From Kistimonas scapharcae (GTDB taxonomy: Bacteria > Pseudomonadota > Gammaproteobacteria > Pseudomonadales > Endozoicomonadaceae): a stretch of DNA of 52,166 nt. The position numbers and the translations under genes were made by a program. This document shows, one piece after another, positions 28,601 to 36,096 of the stretch. Under the pieces are notes generated by a model. The model was not told the origin of the DNA and made no database searches. It saw only the letters and a list, made by a program, of their open reading frames with translations. The first letter of the stretch is position 1; the number at the start of each line of letters is the position of its first letter. The stretch spans positions 1 to 52,166 of the forward strand of contig NZ_BAABFL010000470.1 in the NCBI RefSeq assembly GCF_039540975.1, given 5' to 3'.

Positions 28601-28717
28601 GGTGTAGCCAACGGGGGATGACAGGGCTAAAACAGGCGATACGTATCCACTGCCGCCTACGGCAGCCACCACACTGATGCTCAGCAGTGTTGGTAACGGG
28701 AACGTGCGTCCTTTCAT
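25682..28717 (-). CDS. large exported protein with three C-terminal SPOR domains
   Basis: A 1011-residue protein. A signal peptide or anchor covers about residues 8-31. Near 43-54 lies W-x-C...D-W-x-C. Three degenerate copies of a [Q]-W-[LV]-x-[RK]-[AL]-x-x-[RA]-S-S motif lie at 118-130, 162-174 and 220-232. A long Pro/Gln-rich linker covers about 280-690. Three SPOR-type repeats then follow at about 709-789, 816-896 and 927-1011, each with Y/LTIQW at the start and most with NPWTRS near the end. SPOR domains bind septal peptidoglycan stripped of stem peptides, so a role at the division site like that of DamX is likely. Three tandem copies are unusual; most proteins carry one. It is a single gene. 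Confidence 0.8.
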   Translation of the reverse strand: MKGRTFPLPTLLSISVVAAVGGSGYVSPVLALSSPVGYTAAWQCMSTINEDWRCSPGPGQPYTLTLAELKELRSEIDNSLANLTLKETNPRHPAVDPTEKILALKKYEEHPMRSLAEQDWVDRLTTASSWPEDQNLIPEPDLPAPSAGEISEDEVQNSILLSQWLKRAKKRSSWKEAEEPETVSHLDDTRLLHNLVDNSRETYEEQKKAAKSGEQDLSADQWLDKATARSSLTESNDHDHELALAARDEEVKTSGILSGLQPGPVFPQKTITSPDSLLPPGMVQAAPIARNPYTVAKQLTRQQAQPAQPAPQQPTQVAQPQPVSPPRPIGVGGQLLVRQATGQPPVPQGYVPTPEPMPEPASAPAYATAQTISQPLPPLPDVEVTPAEREARAVRPSVASQPQRRMPYGMDMPPDRWRYAPHNTLPPKAEHPLASAPQRRSDPRNVNVPGIAEQPQQPHYSYNSGENSTLAPPQSAGNYQPFMQAQPNTNGQTSWSLTGQPVATYAPAPRQASAPQQTVQQHVAQQPYRYRADERLAPSLPKYNTEPSWPQAAAEDIPRQKPDNAYARMQQFNRPPPISPNDIFKLASSTSEPKQSAPEAKRKPEQPSTPVNSIERFRQKTAEPDPIRSPYQSSAPQQPANDDYRQPTDEAYNRFTGNSRATTPASTHNAYASNPYSGGAVQPVSFNRQPVETRPATLDQFLKAPRNHLTIQWLATTQPAKIMRLQQRFPALQDASVVRFRRQGQTWHILLTGIYPNKHSASQLLNQEPWNHIARALNPWTRSLAGIHKLDLVMPNTTHSAPDVGQAPAALPQGDYTIQWAIAQTAGEIREIQARYPQLSGAEAIEIPRHGGSSYALVQGRYRDNLTAMDALRQPRMAMLANDLRPVTRPMASIRNSRPLPQAVFSHMSIPMDDSIQRLMQAPDGTYTIQWLAANKPDVLADLQYRYPELTDAVTVRFRRNDRDWYVLVQGQYPNSRAAQQALQKPGVRELANKLNPWTRSVASLRNAIGS

Positions 28718-28905
28718 TGTGTTATTCCGGTGTCGACTCTTTTAAGTTATCTGATTGGTGGGTGATTGCAAGCCTGCGCCAGCCCAGCTGTCATGCCACT
28801 TCGGGCGTGTTATGCACAGGAAATAACAAAAACCACTTTATATGCAGTGTTTTTCTCAGCGCACACTATGCTTGCCAGGTTTGTAAAAAAATTAAGGCTG
28901 GATAA

Positions 28906-29160
28906 ATGGCTTATGGTGAATTGCAGTTGGAAGGACGTGCACTGACGTCCGAACTGGTAAGGCTGATGGCGACCCTGTCATCAGAACTGGAAGCGGCACC
29001 GGCTTCCCGTGAGTTATTTCATATTACTGAGGAGCTCCATTACCAGACGTTGAAACTGGAACGGTTGGCGCGGGAGTTGTTGACGCTCAGTGATGTCACT
29101 GGGCGATCCTGTCGTCAGGCCCATGACGAGAATCTGGATGAAATCATGGGCTGCTGGTAA
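28906..29160 (+). CDS. small conserved-looking helical protein
   Basis: An 84-residue acidic, cytosolic protein of unknown function. It is mostly helical, with heptad-like Leu spacing in LTSELVRLMATLSSELE and HITEELHYQTLKLERLARELL, which suggests a helical hairpin or coiled coil. GC content and codon use match the core genes. A weak AAGG site lies about 13 bases upstream. It is divergent from the SPOR gene and ends 7 bases before the PanZ-like gene on the other strand. Confidence 0.6.
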   Translation: MAYGELQLEGRALTSELVRLMATLSSELEAAPASRELFHITEELHYQTLKLERLARELLTLSDVTGRSCRQAHDENLDEIMGCW

Positions 29161-29167
29161 GTGACTA

Positions 29168-29572
29168 TTAGACTTGTGCCTTTAACCAGGCAGGCAGTGC
29201 GGGTAGTTCCAGATCTTTGGGTATTGCACAGTGCAGCGCGCGACTTTTTTCGTCGGCTATCTGGTGCAGCACATCCATGATCCGTTTTCCCACGCCCCGG
29301 TTACGGGTTACTTTCCTAACGCACAAATAACTGGCGGTCAGGGCATGCGTAGCTTCTTTTACGGTGACGGCACCCAGCAATCGGTCATTAAAGCGGGCTC
29401 CATACAGTTGTGTACTGGCATCCGGACGCAGGGTTGTCAGTAAGTCTGCAGCGTCATTGATATTGCAGGATTCTGGTAACAGTCCGTCAGGTGCATCCTG
29501 GTAAATCTTCTGCAGGTCGTTCAGGTCGCTGGGGGTGGGATGTGCCGGGAGGATTTCGAGCAGAATGGGCAT
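29168..29572 (-). CDS. PanZ/PanM-like GNAT acetyltransferase
   Basis: A 134-residue protein of the GNAT fold. LYGARFNDRLLGAVTV followed by LCVRKVTRNRGVGKRIMDVL corresponds closely to the PanZ pattern (YAARFNERLLAAV...VREVTRRRGVG), including the acetyl-CoA loop RNRGVG. PanZ (PanM) binds acetyl-CoA, promotes PanD self-cleavage and tunes pantothenate synthesis. The N-terminal 50 residues differ from E. coli PanZ and contain DLQKIYQDAPDGL. ATG at 29572 is preferred over 29659, whose extra residues have no family match. It is divergent from the his operon. panD is not in the window, so the assignment rests on sequence only. Confidence 0.7.
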   Translation of the reverse strand: MPILLEILPAHPTPSDLNDLQKIYQDAPDGLLPESCNINDAADLLTTLRPDASTQLYGARFNDRLLGAVTVKEATHALTASYLCVRKVTRNRGVGKRIMDVLHQIADEKSRALHCAIPKDLELPALPAWLKAQV

Positions 29573-29666
29573 GAGGACAATACCTGAAAACACGGTGTAT
29601 GAAATAAGAAAGGGATAATACGGCCAGCGCGGCTGATCGCAAGTCTGCATTGGCGACAAGGAATTC

Positions 29667-29695
29667 GTGTCACGCCCTGCGCAAGACTATATAAT
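29667..29695 (+). promoter_or_regulatory. probable his operon promoter
   Basis: GTGTCA at 29667-29672 (4 of 6 matches to TTGACA), a 17-base spacer and a perfect TATAAT at 29690-29695. This gives a leader of about 90 bases before hisB. Confidence 0.65.
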
Positions 29696-29729
29696 GCCCC
29701 CACCAGAATAACTCAAACGCCCCAGAGGC

Positions 29730-29769
29730 CTGTTGCTGATGGCTGTTTTACCGTAACAGCCGGCGACAG
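29730..29769 (+). promoter_or_regulatory. stem-loop in the hisB leader
   Basis: CTGTTGC (29730-29736) pairs with GCGACAG (29763-29769) and GGCTGTT (29741-29747) with AACAGCC (29755-29761), separated by a small internal loop. The hairpin loop is TTACCGT. It ends about 11 bases before the ribosome site. No histidine-codon leader peptide is seen. Confidence 0.5.
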
Positions 29770-29790
29770 TTATCCCAAACGGAGCAGATT

Positions 29791-30384
29791 ATGGCTGACC
29801 GCAAGGCCACCGTTGAGCGCAATACGCTTGAAACCCGCATCCGGGCAGAAATCAACCTGGATGGAGACGGGCAGGCTGCTTTCGATACCGGTATTCCTTT
29901 CCTTGAACATATGCTCGACCAGATTGCCCGGCATGGTCTGATTGACCTTAATGTCCGGTGCGAGGGCGATACGCATATTGATGACCACCATTCCGTCGAA
30001 GACATCGGCATCACCCTTGGGCAGGCCTTTGCCAAGGCTGTGGGTGACAAAAAAGGCATTAACCGTTATGGCCATGCCTATGTGCCGTTGGATGAAGCGT
30101 TGTCCCGCGTAGTAATCGATTTCTCCGGTCGTCCCGGTCTGGAATTTAACGTGGATTATACCCGTGCCATGGTGGGCGGTTTCGATGTGGACCTGTTCCG
30201 TGAATTCTTCCAGGGCTTTGTTAACCATGCACAAGTCTCGTTGCATGTGGACAACCTGCGCGGCATGAACACGCATCACCAGATAGAAACGGTTTTCAAG
30301 GCGTTCGGTCGTGCCCTGCGTATGGCACTGACAGCAGACCCTCGTATGGCGAACCAGATGCCGTCGACCAAAGGTTGTCTGTAA
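29791..30384 (+). CDS. hisB: imidazoleglycerol-phosphate dehydratase
   Basis: A 197-residue enzyme converting imidazole glycerol phosphate to imidazole acetol phosphate, the sixth step of histidine synthesis. It is the monofunctional form without a phosphatase domain. Motifs: FLEHMLDQIARHGLIDL near 44-60, DDHHSVEDIGI near 68-78 with metal-binding His and Glu, and a second set DNLRGMNTHHQIETVFKAF near 152-170. GGAG precedes the ATG by about 7 bases. It is the first gene of hisB-hisH-hisA-hisF. Confidence 0.97.
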   Translation: MADRKATVERNTLETRIRAEINLDGDGQAAFDTGIPFLEHMLDQIARHGLIDLNVRCEGDTHIDDHHSVEDIGITLGQAFAKAVGDKKGINRYGHAYVPLDEALSRVVIDFSGRPGLEFNVDYTRAMVGGFDVDLFREFFQGFVNHAQVSLHVDNLRGMNTHHQIETVFKAFGRALRMALTADPRMANQMPSTKGCL

Positions 30385-30419
30385 TCCCTGCAGGGCAAAC
30401 GGTTATCAATGGAGAACGC

Positions 30420-31058
30420 ATGAAGACAGTAGCGGTCATTGATTATGGTATGGGTAACCTGCACTCGGCGGCCAAGGCACTGGAGCATGTAGCACCGGAC
30501 GGCATGCGAGTGGAAGTTACCGCTTCACCGGATGTGATTCTGGAAGCCGACCGGGTGGTGCTGCCCGGCGTCGGCGCTATTCGCGATTGTATGGCGGAAA
30601 TTCGCAGACAGGGTGTCGACAAACTTGTGCAGCAAGTGGTGCAGAACCGGCCACTGCTGGGTATCTGCGTCGGCATGCAGGTATTACTCGAGCACAGTGA
30701 AGAGAATGGCGGCGTAGAGGGCATTGGTCTGGTGCCGGGCAATGTAAAGTTCTTCGGTCGTGACCTTCAGGAAGACGGCGAAAAGCTCAAAGTACCTCAC
30801 ATGGGTTGGAGTCAGGTGCGTCAGACGTTGGATCATCCGCTCTGGTCCGGCATTGAAGATGACAGTCGCTTCTACTTTGTCCACAGCTATTATGTCACGG
30901 CGGATAACGCGGGCGATGTGGCTGGCCATTGCGATTACGGTCTGACCTTTGATGCAGTGCTGGCACGGGATAACCTGTTTGCTGTCCAGTTCCACCCGGA
31001 AAAGAGTGCAGACGACGGGCTTACCCTGCTGGGTAATTTCCTGCGCTGGAATCCGTAA
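30420..31058 (+). CDS. hisH: imidazole glycerol phosphate synthase, glutaminase subunit
   Basis: A 212-residue class I glutamine amidotransferase that delivers ammonia to HisF. It starts MKTVAVIDYGMGNLHS; the nucleophile is Cys 83 in LLGICVGMQVLLEHSEE, and the His/Glu pair is His 192 and Glu 194 in VQFHPEKS. ATG 30420 follows GGAGA; the in-frame extension to 30375 overlaps hisB and lacks family similarity. It works as a heterodimer with HisF, encoded two genes downstream. Confidence 0.97.
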   Translation: MKTVAVIDYGMGNLHSAAKALEHVAPDGMRVEVTASPDVILEADRVVLPGVGAIRDCMAEIRRQGVDKLVQQVVQNRPLLGICVGMQVLLEHSEENGGVEGIGLVPGNVKFFGRDLQEDGEKLKVPHMGWSQVRQTLDHPLWSGIEDDSRFYFVHSYYVTADNAGDVAGHCDYGLTFDAVLARDNLFAVQFHPEKSADDGLTLLGNFLRWNP

Positions 31059-31134
31059 GCCTGAATGCAAATGCGTTATGCAACGCTGCGTTGTTGAGAT
31101 ACCAAAAGAAGTATCAGGGAGTTAATCACGTTCC

Positions 31135-31896
31135 ATGCTTATCATACCTGCGATAGACCTCAAGGACGGCGCCTGTGTGCGCCTGCGTCAGGGACTGATG
31201 GACGATTCCACCGTATTCTCCGATGATCCCGTTGCCATGGCGCAGCGCTGGGTTGAGGCGGGTTGCCGAAGGCTGCACCTGGTGGACCTTAATGGCGCCT
31301 TTGCCGGTGAGCCGGTCAATGGTGACGTGGTGCGTGCGATAGCAGCCCGTTATCCGGAACTGCCCATCCAGATTGGCGGCGGCATCCGTACACTGGATAC
31401 CATCGAGGCTTACCTGAAAGCTGGCGTCAGCTACGTGATTGTTGGTACGAAAGCCGTTCGTGAGCCCGCGTTCGTGGCGGAAGCCTGCAAGGCGTTCCCC
31501 GGTCATATCATTGTTGGTCTGGACGCCAAAGATGGCTGGGTGGCAACCGATGGTTGGGCGGAAGTGTCGGATATCAATGTCATCGACCTGGCTCGTCAGT
31601 TTGAAGGCGACGGTGTCTCTAGCATTGTTTATACCGATATCGCCCGTGACGGCATGATGCAGGGTGTCAATGTGGAAGCGACGCTGCGTTTGGCGCAAAG
31701 TGTGAATATTCCGATTGTGGCCTCCGGAGGCATCACCAATATGGATGATATCCGTGCCCTTAAAGCGGTTGCTGATCAGGGCATTCTGGGCGCTATTACC
31801 GGTCGCGCGATTTATGAAGGCACGCTGGATGTAGCTGAAGCGCAGGCATTCTGCGACCAGCCTGATCAGGCCTGTGTTCAGACAGCGGGAGAGTAA
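31135..31896 (+). CDS. hisA: ProFAR isomerase HisA
   Basis: A 253-residue (beta-alpha)8 barrel that isomerises ProFAR to PRFAR. The acid/base pair is Asp 8 in IIPAIDLKDG and Asp in VGLDAKDGW near 128. Phosphate-binding segments GGGIRT and ASGGI, and ITGRAIYEGT near the end, are intact. A gap of 76 bases separates it from hisH; AGGGAG lies about 15 bases before ATG. Confidence 0.97.
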   Translation: MLIIPAIDLKDGACVRLRQGLMDDSTVFSDDPVAMAQRWVEAGCRRLHLVDLNGAFAGEPVNGDVVRAIAARYPELPIQIGGGIRTLDTIEAYLKAGVSYVIVGTKAVREPAFVAEACKAFPGHIIVGLDAKDGWVATDGWAEVSDINVIDLARQFEGDGVSSIVYTDIARDGMMQGVNVEATLRLAQSVNIPIVASGGITNMDDIRALKAVADQGILGAITGRAIYEGTLDVAEAQAFCDQPDQACVQTAGE

Positions 31897-31899
31897 ACC

Positions 31900-32673
31900 A
31901 TGGGGTTGGCCAAGCGAATCATTCCCTGTCTGGATGTGGATAACGGCCGCGTCGTCAAAGGTGTCCAGTTTGTGGATATCCGTGATGCTGGTGATCCGGT
32001 AGAAGTTGCCAGACGCTACAACGAGCAGGGTGCTGATGAGATTACGTTTCTGGATATCACTGCCAGTCATGAAGGCCGGGATACTACCGTGCATACGGTG
32101 GAGCGGATGGCCAGCGAGGTCTTTATTCCGTTGACGGTTGGCGGGGGTATTCGTGAATTGGAAGATATTCGTACTATGCTCAACGCGGGAGCGGATAAAG
32201 TCAGCATCAACACGGCTGCAGTGTTTAATCCGGAGTTTGTTCGGGCAGCGTCCGAAAAATTTGGCGCCCAATGTATAGTGGTAGCGATTGATGCAAAGAA
32301 GGTTAGTCAGCCTGGTGAGCCTGACCGCTGGGAAATCTTTACCCATGGTGGCCGCAAGTCCACCGGTCTGGATGCGGTGGAATGGGCCAGAAAGATGGAA
32401 ACTTATGGCGCAGGAGAAATCCTGCTGACCAGCATGGATCAGGATGGCGTCAAAAACGGTTATGACCTTGGTGTCACCCGGGCAATCAGTGATGCGCTTA
32501 CTATTCCTGTGATTGCATCAGGTGGGGCTGGCACATTGGACCATCTGGTGGACGGAATTAAGGAAGGACGTGCCGATGCAGTACTGGCTGCCAGCATCTT
32601 CCACTTCGGGCAGCACACAATTCCCGAAGCTAAGCAGTATATGGCGGAACAAGGGATTGAGATGCGGCTGTGA
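31900..32673 (+). CDS. hisF: imidazole glycerol phosphate synthase, cyclase subunit
   Basis: A 257-residue (beta-alpha)8 barrel that with HisH makes imidazole glycerol phosphate and AICAR. Catalytic Asp 12 lies in IIPCLDVDNGRVVKG and the second Asp in VVAIDAKK near 130. The phosphate loops VGGGIRELED and ASGGAGTLDH are present. It starts 3 bases after the hisA stop, so the two are translationally linked. Confidence 0.97.
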   Translation: MGLAKRIIPCLDVDNGRVVKGVQFVDIRDAGDPVEVARRYNEQGADEITFLDITASHEGRDTTVHTVERMASEVFIPLTVGGGIRELEDIRTMLNAGADKVSINTAAVFNPEFVRAASEKFGAQCIVVAIDAKKVSQPGEPDRWEIFTHGGRKSTGLDAVEWARKMETYGAGEILLTSMDQDGVKNGYDLGVTRAISDALTIPVIASGGAGTLDHLVDGIKEGRADAVLAASIFHFGQHTIPEAKQYMAEQGIEMRL

Positions 32674-32711
32674 TTTAACAGCAATATGTTCATTCTATGG
32701 ATACTTGAAGA

Positions 32712-32748
32712 AGCTGAAGCAGCAATCGGTGTATTTGCTGCTTCAGCT
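32712..32748. terminator. hairpin after hisF
   Basis: Perfect 13-bp arms AGCTGAAGCAGCA and TGCTGCTTCAGCT with an 11-base loop, followed by CTTTCGTTG. It lies between the convergent hisF and secreted-protein genes. The T-run is weak, but the stem is very stable. Confidence 0.65.
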
Positions 32749-32774
32749 CTTTCGTTGTGTAGGCACTATCCGGG

Positions 32775-33833
32775 TTATCGGGGAATCATGTAGATACTGC
32801 CCGTAGTTTGGAAACTGCCTTGAACCTGAAGGCCTAGAACAGGCTGGCTGGGTTCGAAGTCAGGGGGGCCGAGTGTTAACACGACATACTCGTCTTGTCC
32901 GTTTCCTGAGCCCGTCTGCCAGTTATACCCCTGTCCTCCGTCGGACAGGTTCTCGGAAATACCAACACTACCGGCAGAGCTGTTTTTGTAACATCCCCCC
33001 TGGTTGCCAGCACAAGCTAAGATATTTCCGTCATCATCAGTAATCCACAGAAATGCGTCGGTACCCGTTCCACCCCAGTCCCAGGATTTCATTTCTATGC
33101 GTACCTGCTCCGGTGAGTCGACCTGTAATTTGATATAGGGGGAGTTGTTGCCAGGTGCATTGTCACAAGCACGTCCACCGCCTATGCCATCGGCATAACA
33201 TGTTCCTGAACCGACGTTCTTTTGCCATGAACTGTTCCATTCTTGCCAACCATTATTCGTGACAACGTTACCAAAATATCCACTACCACTGGGGTGGTGG
33301 CGAGAATCCTCAAGAAGCTCGCCACCGTTGACGCGTATCTGGAAGGATAGATCCCCTCCAATAAAGTGATATCCGGCTCCTGATGTATTGTGGTTGGCAG
33401 CATATAGGCGATAAATACGAGGTTCCTGCTGTTCAAAACTGCTGGCATCCACTGGCGTAATGAGCAGGTTATCAAACCCCAAATCATTAATGTTTACAGT
33501 GGTATCCATACCGAAGCGAATGGCATTGGCAGCGGTATGTCCACTGCCATCCAGATTGGGAATCTGCGTCACAAGATCGGTTGTTAATCCGCTTACTTGG
33601 AAATCAGCCGTGACATTGTCCATTACCAGGGGATAAATGGCGGATTCGGGATTTTCAGTATTGGTGTACCGAATTTCATCAATGCTGGCTGAAATATCGA
33701 GGTCAACAGTGATGCCTGCTTGCCCACTGATATCAGTCATATCTTCATCAGCGATGGCAACCAGATCAGCCTGGCTGACTATGGAAGGAAATATGAGCAT
33801 GAAACATTTGACACGCAGTAGCCTGTTCATCAT
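32775..33833 (-). CDS. secreted protein with D/E-rich SGQAG motif, third of three
   Basis: A 352-residue exported protein with a signal peptide of about 22 residues. The mature start reads DLVAIADEDMTDISGQAGITVDL, a pattern I associate with the DUF6160/FilA-like pilus-system proteins; this family name is from memory and uncertain. The remainder is rich in Gly, Asn, Asp and Ser, with beta-strand alternation. It contains four cysteines (GTCYAD, RACDN, ACAGN, GCYKN) in a region with FLWITDDDGNILACAG. No enzymatic residues are seen. Its ATG overlaps the stop of the gene before it (ATGA at 33833-33830), so it is translationally coupled. Its surface or periplasmic location is inferred. Confidence 0.68.
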   Translation of the reverse strand: MMNRLLRVKCFMLIFPSIVSQADLVAIADEDMTDISGQAGITVDLDISASIDEIRYTNTENPESAIYPLVMDNVTADFQVSGLTTDLVTQIPNLDGSGHTAANAIRFGMDTTVNINDLGFDNLLITPVDASSFEQQEPRIYRLYAANHNTSGAGYHFIGGDLSFQIRVNGGELLEDSRHHPSGSGYFGNVVTNNGWQEWNSSWQKNVGSGTCYADGIGGGRACDNAPGNNSPYIKLQVDSPEQVRIEMKSWDWGGTGTDAFLWITDDDGNILACAGNQGGCYKNSSAGSVGISENLSDGGQGYNWQTGSGNGQDEYVVLTLGPPDFEPSQPVLGLQVQGSFQTTGSIYMIPR

Positions 33834-34870
33834 CGTGCCAGATCCCTTGGTGTGAATTTCATGTACTGTATTTCCATGCCCTCGATTTCCATGACATTTT
33901 CTGTCGGATCAATCGGTGTGAAGGCATACTGTGCAACGCCATTCACATCACCGGTATACAGTGATGGATGGGGGGTATCGCCAAATGTGATGGATTTTGC
34001 GCTGATGTTGCCTATTTTGGCCGAGTAACTGACACTGGTTTCTCCCGCATAGCGTGCTTGGGCAGCTTCCTTGGTCAATGGGGCCAACTCTATGGTAATG
34101 CCCATGTAATCGGCACCGGGTTGGCTGAAACCCGGCCGATTGCCATCCAGTTGATAATCACCTTCGAAACCACTGGTATAGACATAAAGAGGCTGGTCTT
34201 TTTCTCCCAGCTTCATGTTCTTGATTTCCAGTCCATTGATTGATGTTGCACTGCTGCTACTGTCAGCATCACCATCAATGACCAGAGAATCCGCGACCAG
34301 GTTGATCGTGCTGGCCATAGCGGGACCTTTGCCTGGAACAGTCCAGAGTTCTGCGTAACTGTCGATCAGCTTCATGGCATTAACGGAGATTCTGTAATCA
34401 TTAATGTTGCTGGTGGTGATTGTGTCGCTGAAACCATCATACGCGTTGTAGCTGAGACGGTAGCTGGCATCTATGGCATCTGCACTGTTGGGTATCCTGA
34501 AAGCGAGATAATCACCTCTTGCGTCTTCCTCAATGTCACCTAACACCAGTGGGTCATCAACGGTACCAATGTTAAAACCCTGGTTTGTACCGGCTTTTTT
34601 CCATTTGAGTTCAGAAAGTGTCAGGAGATTACTTTGGTCTCCGGCTTTATTGTTACCCAGATTTATCGTGACTCGCCCACCGTTAGGGTCGTTATTATTG
34701 CCACTATCCAGGCTGATATCCCGTAATACAAATCCAAAGCCTGCCCCAGCACCAGAGACATCGCTGAGTTCAGACTCTTCCAAAGCTGCAAGATCGGCTT
34801 GCAGGTTCAGCGAAAACAACCCTGTGCAAAAAAGTGCCAGTGAAAACGCATAATGTTTGCTTTCAGGCAT
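33830..34870 (-). CDS. secreted protein with D/E-rich SG motif, second of three
   Basis: A 346-residue exported protein. The signal peptide ends near LNLQA (about 25) and the mature part begins DLAALEESELSDVSGAGAGFGF, the same motif class as its neighbours. It has many short strands with Asn-Asp-Gly turns (SGNNNDPNGGRVTINLGNN), suggesting a beta-rich, possibly repetitive fold. Cysteine is absent from the mature protein. It ends with MEIQYMKFTPRDLAR. It is the middle gene of a minus-strand operon of three; the downstream gene overlaps its stop. No function is assigned. Confidence 0.68.
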   Translation of the reverse strand: MPESKHYAFSLALFCTGLFSLNLQADLAALEESELSDVSGAGAGFGFVLRDISLDSGNNNDPNGGRVTINLGNNKAGDQSNLLTLSELKWKKAGTNQGFNIGTVDDPLVLGDIEEDARGDYLAFRIPNSADAIDASYRLSYNAYDGFSDTITTSNINDYRISVNAMKLIDSYAELWTVPGKGPAMASTINLVADSLVIDGDADSSSSATSINGLEIKNMKLGEKDQPLYVYTSGFEGDYQLDGNRPGFSQPGADYMGITIELAPLTKEAAQARYAGETSVSYSAKIGNISAKSITFGDTPHPSLYTGDVNGVAQYAFTPIDPTENVMEIEGMEIQYMKFTPRDLAR

Positions 34871-34913
34871 GGTCTAGTCCCTTTCTGCATGAGAGACATG
34901 CAGTCTGTTTTTG

Positions 34914-35954
34914 TTATTTGATCCAGGTCAGGCCGTCTGCCGTAATGATATTCTTTAGGGCTTCGTAGATGGGGTGGCCTTCATAGTAGTTGTCTGGATG
35001 CTGGTAGTCGTCAGTCGCGGCACTAAGCCCTGAGTCCATATTCATCCAGAACCCTGATTGAGCTTCAGGCGCTGTGACACCGGGTGAGATTTCAGGATAG
35101 AGAACATCACTGGCTGAGAATGAGATAAAGAAATCGGTCACATTATTCAGGATATTGGTTTCAACAGGGCGGAGCTGCGCTTCCGGAGAGAGGTCGTTGA
35201 GATCCCTGCCAAGAGGATCTGTTACACCGTCCTTGATATAGCCCGGTGTACGAATACCGCCAAGGTCAAGTTCACGTTCAAACTTGGCCAGATCACCAAG
35301 ACCCATACCTTTAGCATTGATGGCAACCGTTGGCCGGATATTACCACTCATGCCGTGAATCGTATTACCCATGACGCCTGTAGCGGTCTTGTAGCCAATA
35401 CGGAAACTGGGCAAACCGTTTTCGTCATAACCGATTTCAAAATAAGGATCTTTCATGACGGCAGGAATCAGAATTTCATTGCCCTCTGCATCAACACCTT
35501 TATAGCCAAGGGTCAGGTTTTCCAGCAGGATATCGGCAAATGCAGCCTTGGTGAAACCGGCAGGAAGGTCTTCAAAATTGATATTTTTGCCTAAGCCGTT
35601 GACGAGTTCCGACCAGTAAAAGGTACCATCCTCACCACCGCATTCATCGGAACAGCTCCAGTCCCCCCCGGGATCATCACTTTGATTCGGGCGGTAGTAG
35701 TTACCCAGCATCAATTTCTTGATGAGCGCATTCATTTCGAGTGTGCCGCCAACGGTGACACGCGTGAAATCCCGCGTCGAACCATCAGTTTGCACAATAT
35801 TGTTGAACTGGTTCATTTCGATCATGGCCTGCCCGGTAGACAGGGCCAGCTCATCATCATCAAGCGGCATTAACTGAGCGACAGCGGCTTGGGCAAGACA
35901 GCCGCAGAATCCTGCCAGCAGCCTGGCGAGCGGCGTTCCGAAAAGACGGCGCAT
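34914..35954 (-). CDS. secreted protein with D/E-rich TGQA motif, first of three
   Basis: A 346-residue exported protein; the signal peptide ends near QAAVA (about 26). The mature sequence begins QLMPLDDDELALSTGQAMIEM, the third version of the shared motif. It is otherwise different from the other two: CSDECGG near 100 and several long helical or strand segments such as MNALIKKLMLGNYY. It is the same length as its neighbour (346). It leads a three-gene operon (44-bp gap, then an ATGA overlap). It may be a surface-organelle component; this is inference. Confidence 0.68.
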   Translation of the reverse strand: MRRLFGTPLARLLAGFCGCLAQAAVAQLMPLDDDELALSTGQAMIEMNQFNNIVQTDGSTRDFTRVTVGGTLEMNALIKKLMLGNYYRPNQSDDPGGDWSCSDECGGEDGTFYWSELVNGLGKNINFEDLPAGFTKAAFADILLENLTLGYKGVDAEGNEILIPAVMKDPYFEIGYDENGLPSFRIGYKTATGVMGNTIHGMSGNIRPTVAINAKGMGLGDLAKFERELDLGGIRTPGYIKDGVTDPLGRDLNDLSPEAQLRPVETNILNNVTDFFISFSASDVLYPEISPGVTAPEAQSGFWMNMDSGLSAATDDYQHPDNYYEGHPIYEALKNIITADGLTWIK

Positions 35955-36096
35955 GGGGAAATCCTGATTTATTATTTTTATTGTTGTACCAACGTTCCGA
36001 TTATGCCGTCTTCTCAGGTCGTGTAAAGAGGGTGTCCGAAATTAACCGGTACCGTTGTTTCATTATTTGACAGATTAAGGAAGCTTATCGCAATGA

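Noticed and set aside
29696..29790. Classical his attenuator with a leader peptide
   Set aside because: There is no run of histidine codons and no terminator-type T-run before hisB.
31126..32346. 406-codon open frame on minus strand across hisA and hisF
   Set aside because: It runs antisense to two intact his genes and has no recognisable motif.
34914..35954. Simple tandem duplication producing the three secreted proteins
   Set aside because: Beyond the short acidic motif the three sequences do not align by eye, so recent duplication is not supported.
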